Source: Pullilachnospira_A gallistercoris
GTDB lineage: Bacteria > Bacillota > Clostridia > Lachnospirales > Lachnospiraceae
NCBI GenBank assembly: GCA_018712125.1
Contig: DVHM01000090.1
Span: 1-10,115 of the forward strand
Direction of reading: 5' to 3'
DNA: 10,115 nt
A program made the position numbers and the translations under genes. This document shows, piece after piece, positions 7,334 to 10,115 of the stretch; within the stretch, counting starts at the first letter, position 1; the number at the start of each line of letters is the position of its first letter. The notes below the pieces were generated by a model. The model had not been told where the DNA came from. It saw only the letters and a list, made by a program, of their open reading frames with translations, and searched no databases.

Positions 7334-7360
7334 CGTATACCGCCCAGGCGGTGCCATTAT
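7330..7360 (+). promoter_or_regulatory. Promoter-like element with a dyad centred in a 19-base spacer
   Basis: TTGACG (7330-7335, overlapping the SDR stop codon) and CATTAT (7355-7360) are 19 bases apart. The inverted repeat ACCGCC-CA-GGCGGT (7339-7352) sits almost exactly at the middle of the spacer. Long spacers with a central dyad are typical of promoters controlled by MerR-family activators. No regulator of that family is encoded in the window. The repeat could instead be a plain hairpin at the end of the SDR transcript, though no T-run follows it. Confidence 0.25.
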
Positions 7361-7385
7361 ATAAAAATAACCCTCTCGAAAGGGC

Positions 7386-7455
7386 GGAAGCAGAACGGAC
7401 ATACCGGGCCGTGGCTTTCGCTCTTTTCTTTCGCAGGCAACCGGGTTCTGCTTCC
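7386..7455. repeat. Inverted repeat with 11-bp perfect arms
   Basis: GGAAGCAGAAC at 7386-7396 is perfectly complementary to 7445-7455, with 48 bases between that include a T/C-rich run (about 7413-7432). The right arm ends 4 bases before the -35 of the next promoter. No T-run follows on the + strand. On the minus strand the repeat would be followed by a short CCCT/AGGG hairpin and TTATTTTTATA. It may be a structured RNA, a regulatory site or a degenerate terminator. I do not recognise a known riboswitch. Confidence 0.5.
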
Positions 7456-7459
7456 ATTA

Positions 7460-7489
7460 TTGTAAATCAATGGCAGTTTGTGCTATAAT
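7460..7489 (+). promoter_or_regulatory. Sigma-A-type promoter of the esterase-DUF3737-PatB operon
   Basis: TTGTAA (7460-7465) and a perfect TATAAT (7484-7489) are separated by 18 bases, with the TG of an extended -10 at 7481-7482. Transcription should start near 7496, giving a leader of about 35 bases before the ATG at 7531. This is the clearest promoter in the window. Confidence 0.75.
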
Positions 7490-7530
7490 AAACTGATTCT
7501 ATAAGAAGTGCGGAAGGGAGTGAGCAGTCT

Positions 7531-8436
7531 ATGTCGTTTACAGGATTTATGTTCCGCCAGCTGGCGGGGAAGGGAGACGCGAAGAGAGACGCGAACCTGA
7601 AGGAGCCGGCGGATGTTACGGCAGAGAAAAATATCAATTACGCGAGGAATCAGGATTCCTGGAATCTTCTGGACATATACTATCCGAGAGGGACAAAAGA
7701 AAAACTTCCGGTTATCGTGAGCGTTCACGGCGGGGGATACGTCTACGGGACAAAGGAAGTCTACAAATTCTATGGTATGTATCTGGCGCAGCAGGGATTT
7801 GTCTTCGTGAATTTCAACTATCATCTGGCGCCTAAGGCAAAATTCCCGACACAGCTCTCGGAACTCAATCGGGTGTTGGAGTGGATGACAGAACAGGCGG
7901 ATGCGTATTTTATGGATCTTAATAATGTATTTCTGGTGGGGGATTCCGCCGGAGCCCAGATGGCCAGTCAGTACGGAGCCATCTGGTCCAATCCGGAGTA
8001 CGCGAAGCTGTTTCCCTTTACCGTGCCGTCGCAGATCCATATCCGTGCCCTTGGCCTGAACTGCGGCATGTATGAGATCGGTCTTCCGAAGCCGGGGGAG
8101 AAACAGGAGGGAGCCGCCTCCATGACGAAGTCTCTGATGAGGGATTATCTGGGGAAAGATACCGGACGTTACGGAAAGATGCTGGATGTAAAGGAGTTTA
8201 TCACGGAAAAGTATCCGCCTGCCTACATTATGACGGCTTATTATGATTTCCTGAAGGAGAAGGCCGAGCCCATGTATGAATTTTTGAAGAGCAAGGGCGT
8301 GGATGCCGAGTGGAAATGCTACGGCAGCGAGGAGACGAAATACATGCAGCATGTGTGCCACGTCAATATGAATCTGGAGGAGGCAAAGCAGATCAACAAC
8401 GACGAGTGCGCTTTCTTCCGAAAACATATGAACTGA
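7531..8436 (+). CDS. Alpha/beta-hydrolase of the HSL/carboxylesterase type
   Basis: This 301-residue protein is a likely esterase or deacetylase of the alpha/beta-hydrolase fold. The oxyanion-hole motif HGGG is at 66-69, preceded by the strand VIVSV. The nucleophile elbow is GDSAG at 137-141 with S139. The acid is probably D239 (AYYDFLKEKA) and the base probably H277 (or H274) in the MQHVCHVNM segment. The HGGG-GDSAG pair places it with hormone-sensitive-lipase-like enzymes, which act on short acyl esters. The real substrate is unknown. No signal peptide is visible, so it is probably cytoplasmic. The ATG at 7531 follows GGAAGGGAG by 10 bases. It is the first gene of an operon: the DUF3737 gene starts 17 bases after its stop codon and a PatB-like gene follows that. 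Members of this fold can also be peptidases or lactonases, so only the fold and active site are certain. Confidence 0.9.
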   Translation: MSFTGFMFRQLAGKGDAKRDANLKEPADVTAEKNINYARNQDSWNLLDIYYPRGTKEKLPVIVSVHGGGYVYGTKEVYKFYGMYLAQQGFVFVNFNYHLAPKAKFPTQLSELNRVLEWMTEQADAYFMDLNNVFLVGDSAGAQMASQYGAIWSNPEYAKLFPFTVPSQIHIRALGLNCGMYEIGLPKPGEKQEGAASMTKSLMRDYLGKDTGRYGKMLDVKEFITEKYPPAYIMTAYYDFLKEKAEPMYEFLKSKGVDAEWKCYGSEETKYMQHVCHVNMNLEEAKQINNDECAFFRKHMN

Positions 8437-8442
8437 GAGAAA

Positions 8443-8449
8443 GAGAGGA
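8443..8449 (+). promoter_or_regulatory. Ribosome binding site that sets the DUF3737 start
   Basis: GAGAGGA lies in the 17-base gap after the esterase stop, 4 bases before the ATG at 8454. The same frame is open back to 8310, but that part overlaps the esterase gene, and the protein from 8454 on (MKEIRQEFLTGERALF) has the normal start of this family. Confidence 0.7.
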
Positions 8450-8453
8450 TGTT

Positions 8454-9293
8454 ATGAAAGAGATCAGACAGGAATTTCTGACAGGGGAGAGAGCCCTGTT
8501 TCATGGGCAGGACCTTGCCATTTACGATACCACCTTCGCGGACGGGGAGTCGCCTCTGAAGGAGAGCAGAAACATTTACCTGGAGGGCAGCCTGTTCCAG
8601 TGGAAGTATCCCCTCTGGTACAGCAGGGATATCCGGCTGAAGGACTGTACACTGTTTGAGATGGCCCGGGCGGGCATCTGGTATACCCACAATCTGGAGA
8701 TGGAGAACACGCTGGTGGAGGCGCCGAAGAATTTCCGCAGAGCCACCGGACTGCGGATTCGGCAGGTAAACTTTCCCAACGCGGCGGAGACCCTGTGGAG
8801 CTGTCAGGATGTGACCATGGAGCATGTGACGGCCCGTGGCGACTATTTCGCCATGAACAGCAGCGATATGAAGATTTCCGATTTTGAGCTGGTGGGCAAT
8901 TACTCCTTTGACGGGGTAAAGAATGTGGAGATTGACCGGGCCCGGATGATTTCGAAGGATGCCTTCTGGAACAGCGAGAACGTGACGGTAAGAAACGCCT
9001 TCATCTCCGGGGAGTATCTGGGATGGAACGCGAAGAACCTGACGCTGATTGACTGTACCATCGAGAGCCTTCAGGGCATGTGCTACATCGACAATCTGGT
9101 CATGAAGAACTGCAAGCTTCTGAACACGACGCTGGCCTTCGAGTACTCCACGGTGGACGCGCAGATCAGCAACCGGGTGGACAGCGTGATGAATCCCTCC
9201 GGGGGAACGATCCGGGCGAAGGAGATCAAGACCCTGATCATGGAAAAAGACCGGGTGGATGTGAACAAGACAAAGATTATCTGTGAGGCGTGA
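8454..9293 (+). CDS. DUF3737 family protein (right-handed beta-helix, function unknown)
   Basis: This 279-residue protein of a conserved but uncharacterised bacterial family matches DUF3737 along its whole length from memory of the family's features: the start LTGERALF, then DGESPLKESRNI, KYPLWYS, ARAGIWYT, KNFRR, FPNAAETLW, GDYFAMNSS, NYSFDG, KDAFWNSENV, GEYLGWN and LQGMCYI. Short strands recur roughly every 20 residues with an N/D-rich pattern (for example NVEIDRARM, NVTVRNAFI, NLTLIDCTI, NLVMKNCKL), which indicates a right-handed parallel beta-helix. Proteins of that shape often bind or cut polysaccharides, but this one has no signal peptide and no recognised catalytic set, so I assign no reaction. 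It sits between the esterase gene (17-base gap) and the PatB-like gene (4-base gap), so the three products are probably made together. Together with its neighbours this might point to modification or salvage of a small molecule, but that is inference only. Confidence 0.9.
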   Translation: MKEIRQEFLTGERALFHGQDLAIYDTTFADGESPLKESRNIYLEGSLFQWKYPLWYSRDIRLKDCTLFEMARAGIWYTHNLEMENTLVEAPKNFRRATGLRIRQVNFPNAAETLWSCQDVTMEHVTARGDYFAMNSSDMKISDFELVGNYSFDGVKNVEIDRARMISKDAFWNSENVTVRNAFISGEYLGWNAKNLTLIDCTIESLQGMCYIDNLVMKNCKLLNTTLAFEYSTVDAQISNRVDSVMNPSGGTIRAKEIKTLIMEKDRVDVNKTKIICEA

Positions 9294-9297
9294 GAAG

Positions 9298-10115
9298 ATG
9301 CGGTACGATTTTGACAGAATCATAGACAGAAGAAGCACCAATTCCATGAAGTGGAATGTGGCGGAGGGGGAGCTTCCCATGTGGGTGGCCGACATGGATT
9401 TCGCCACGGTGCCGGAAGTGACGGAGATGTTGCAGCGCCGGGCGGCCCACGGGCTCTTCGGATACGCGGAGGAGACAGATCAGTGGCGGCAGGCTTACGC
9501 CCGTTGGTGGCGGGAGCGCCATCACTTTGAGATGGAGGAGGACTGGCTGGTATTTTCCACCGGCGTGGTGCCGACCATCTCCTCCGCTGTCCGCAAGCTG
9601 ACCACGCCCAACGAGAACGTGGTCATCCAGACACCGGTGTACCATGTGTTTTTCAACTCCATCTTAAACAACGGATGCCGGGCTCTGGAAAATCGTCTGA
9701 TCTACCGGGACGGAGTCTACGAGATGGATTTTGACGATCTCGAGAGAAAGCTGGCGGATCCCCAGACAACACTGATGATCCTCTGCAATCCCCACAATCC
9801 GGTGGGAAAGATCTGGGATCGGAAGACGCTGGCGAGAATCGGGGAGCTGTGTGAAAAGTACCATGTGACGGTTATCTCCGACGAGATTCACTGCGACCTG
9901 ACCGATCCGGGGAAGGAGTATATCCCCTTCGCCTCGGTCTCGGATACCTGCAAAAGAATCAGCGTTACCTGCATGGCGCCCACCAAGACCTTCAATCTGG
10001 CGGGGCTGCAGACCTCGGCGGCCATGGTGCCGGATCCCTTCCTGCGGCATAAGATCTGGCGGGCTGTCAACACCGACGAGGTGGGAGAGCCGGGAGCCTT
10101 CGCGGTGGAAGCGGC
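9298..10115 (+). CDS. MalY/PatB-type PLP-dependent C-S lyase/aminotransferase, 3' end missing
   Basis: The first 272 residues of a fold-type I PLP enzyme are visible; the family is usually about 390 residues, so the last third lies beyond the window. The start MRYDFDRIIDRRSTNSMKW and the following LPMWVADMDFATVPEV are typical of MalY/PatB (cystathionine beta-lyase-like) proteins. The cofactor site shows NPHNPVG (164-170), D195 in ISDEIHCDL to hold the pyridine nitrogen, and K230 in APTKTFNLAGLQ as the Schiff-base lysine. Members cleave C-S bonds in cystathionine or S-conjugates of cysteine, giving pyruvate, ammonia and a thiol; some are regulators or aminotransferases. Which activity applies here is not visible. 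It is cytoplasmic. It starts 4 bases after the DUF3737 stop with only a weak ribosome binding site, so translation is probably coupled. The ATG at 9298 fits the family start exactly. Confidence 0.92.
   Translation, partial: MRYDFDRIIDRRSTNSMKWNVAEGELPMWVADMDFATVPEVTEMLQRRAAHGLFGYAEETDQWRQAYARWWRERHHFEMEEDWLVFSTGVVPTISSAVRKLTTPNENVVIQTPVYHVFFNSILNNGCRALENRLIYRDGVYEMDFDDLERKLADPQTTLMILCNPHNPVGKIWDRKTLARIGELCEKYHVTVISDEIHCDLTDPGKEYIPFASVSDTCKRISVTCMAPTKTFNLAGLQTSAAMVPDPFLRHKIWRAVNTDEVGEPGAFAVEA

Noticed and set aside
6281..7402. Minus-strand open frame of 373 codons opposite the SDR gene
   Set aside because: The + strand carries the Rossmann and YxxxK motifs in order; the minus frame shows only low-information His/Leu-rich sequence.
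7371..7460. Riboswitch before the esterase operon
   Set aside because: I could not match the conserved cores of c-di-GMP, cobalamin, ZTP or other common riboswitches, and the stretch lies upstream of the operon promoter, so it would not be in that leader.
7252..7488. Plus-strand frame of 78 codons across the end of the SDR gene and the following gap
   Set aside because: It begins inside the SDR gene in another frame, has no ribosome binding site of note, and its translation resembles nothing I know.
8310..8453. N-terminal extension of the DUF3737 frame into the esterase gene
   Set aside because: The extension lies in another frame of the esterase coding sequence, and the ATG at 8454 has a ribosome binding site and gives the usual family start.
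1..10115. CRISPR arrays, insertion sequences, phage genes, tRNA or rRNA genes
   Set aside because: No regularly spaced direct repeats, transposase or integrase motifs, or RNA gene signatures were seen on either strand.

Overview
The window reads as ordinary chromosomal DNA from a Gram-positive anaerobe of the Clostridia, most likely a Lachnospiraceae-type gut bacterium. The reasons are moderately GC-rich coding sequence, strong AGGAGG-like ribosome binding sites, rho-independent terminators, a GHKL sensor kinase of the AgrC/VirS type, an LCP cell-wall enzyme, a GH2 glycosidase paired with a GPH-family sugar symporter, and a DUF3737 protein. This taxonomic call is an inference from gene content, not a search result. 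All convincing genes lie on the + strand; the long minus-strand reading frames are antisense shadows.

Layout. (1) 1-1182: the 3' part of a membrane sensor histidine kinase, closed by a strong terminator at 1213-1246. (2) 1309-4873: a two-gene sugar-use unit, with a cytoplasmic GH2 beta-glycosidase (beta-galactosidase-like) followed after 100 bases by a GPH/MelB-type symporter. The symporter would import a beta-glycoside and the enzyme would split it. A terminator-like hairpin at 4939-4968 follows. (3) 5001-6092: a single LytR-CpsA-Psr (LCP) protein with its own terminator at 6143-6191. (4) 6260-7333: an extended short-chain dehydrogenase/reductase (NAD(P)-dependent epimerase/dehydratase family). 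(5) 7334-7530: a 197-base intergenic stretch with two inverted repeats and a clear promoter. (6) 7531-10115: a tightly packed operon of an HSL-type alpha/beta-hydrolase, a DUF3737 beta-helix protein of unknown function, and a MalY/PatB-type PLP-dependent C-S lyase/aminotransferase that runs off the right edge.

No mobile element, CRISPR array, tRNA/rRNA or phage gene is visible. I see no clearly new system. The parts most worth following are the esterase-DUF3737-PatB operon, the unresolved substrate of the GH2/GPH pair, the recurrent abutment of promoter-like elements and terminator hairpins, and a dyad centred in a 19-base promoter-like spacer at the end of the SDR gene.
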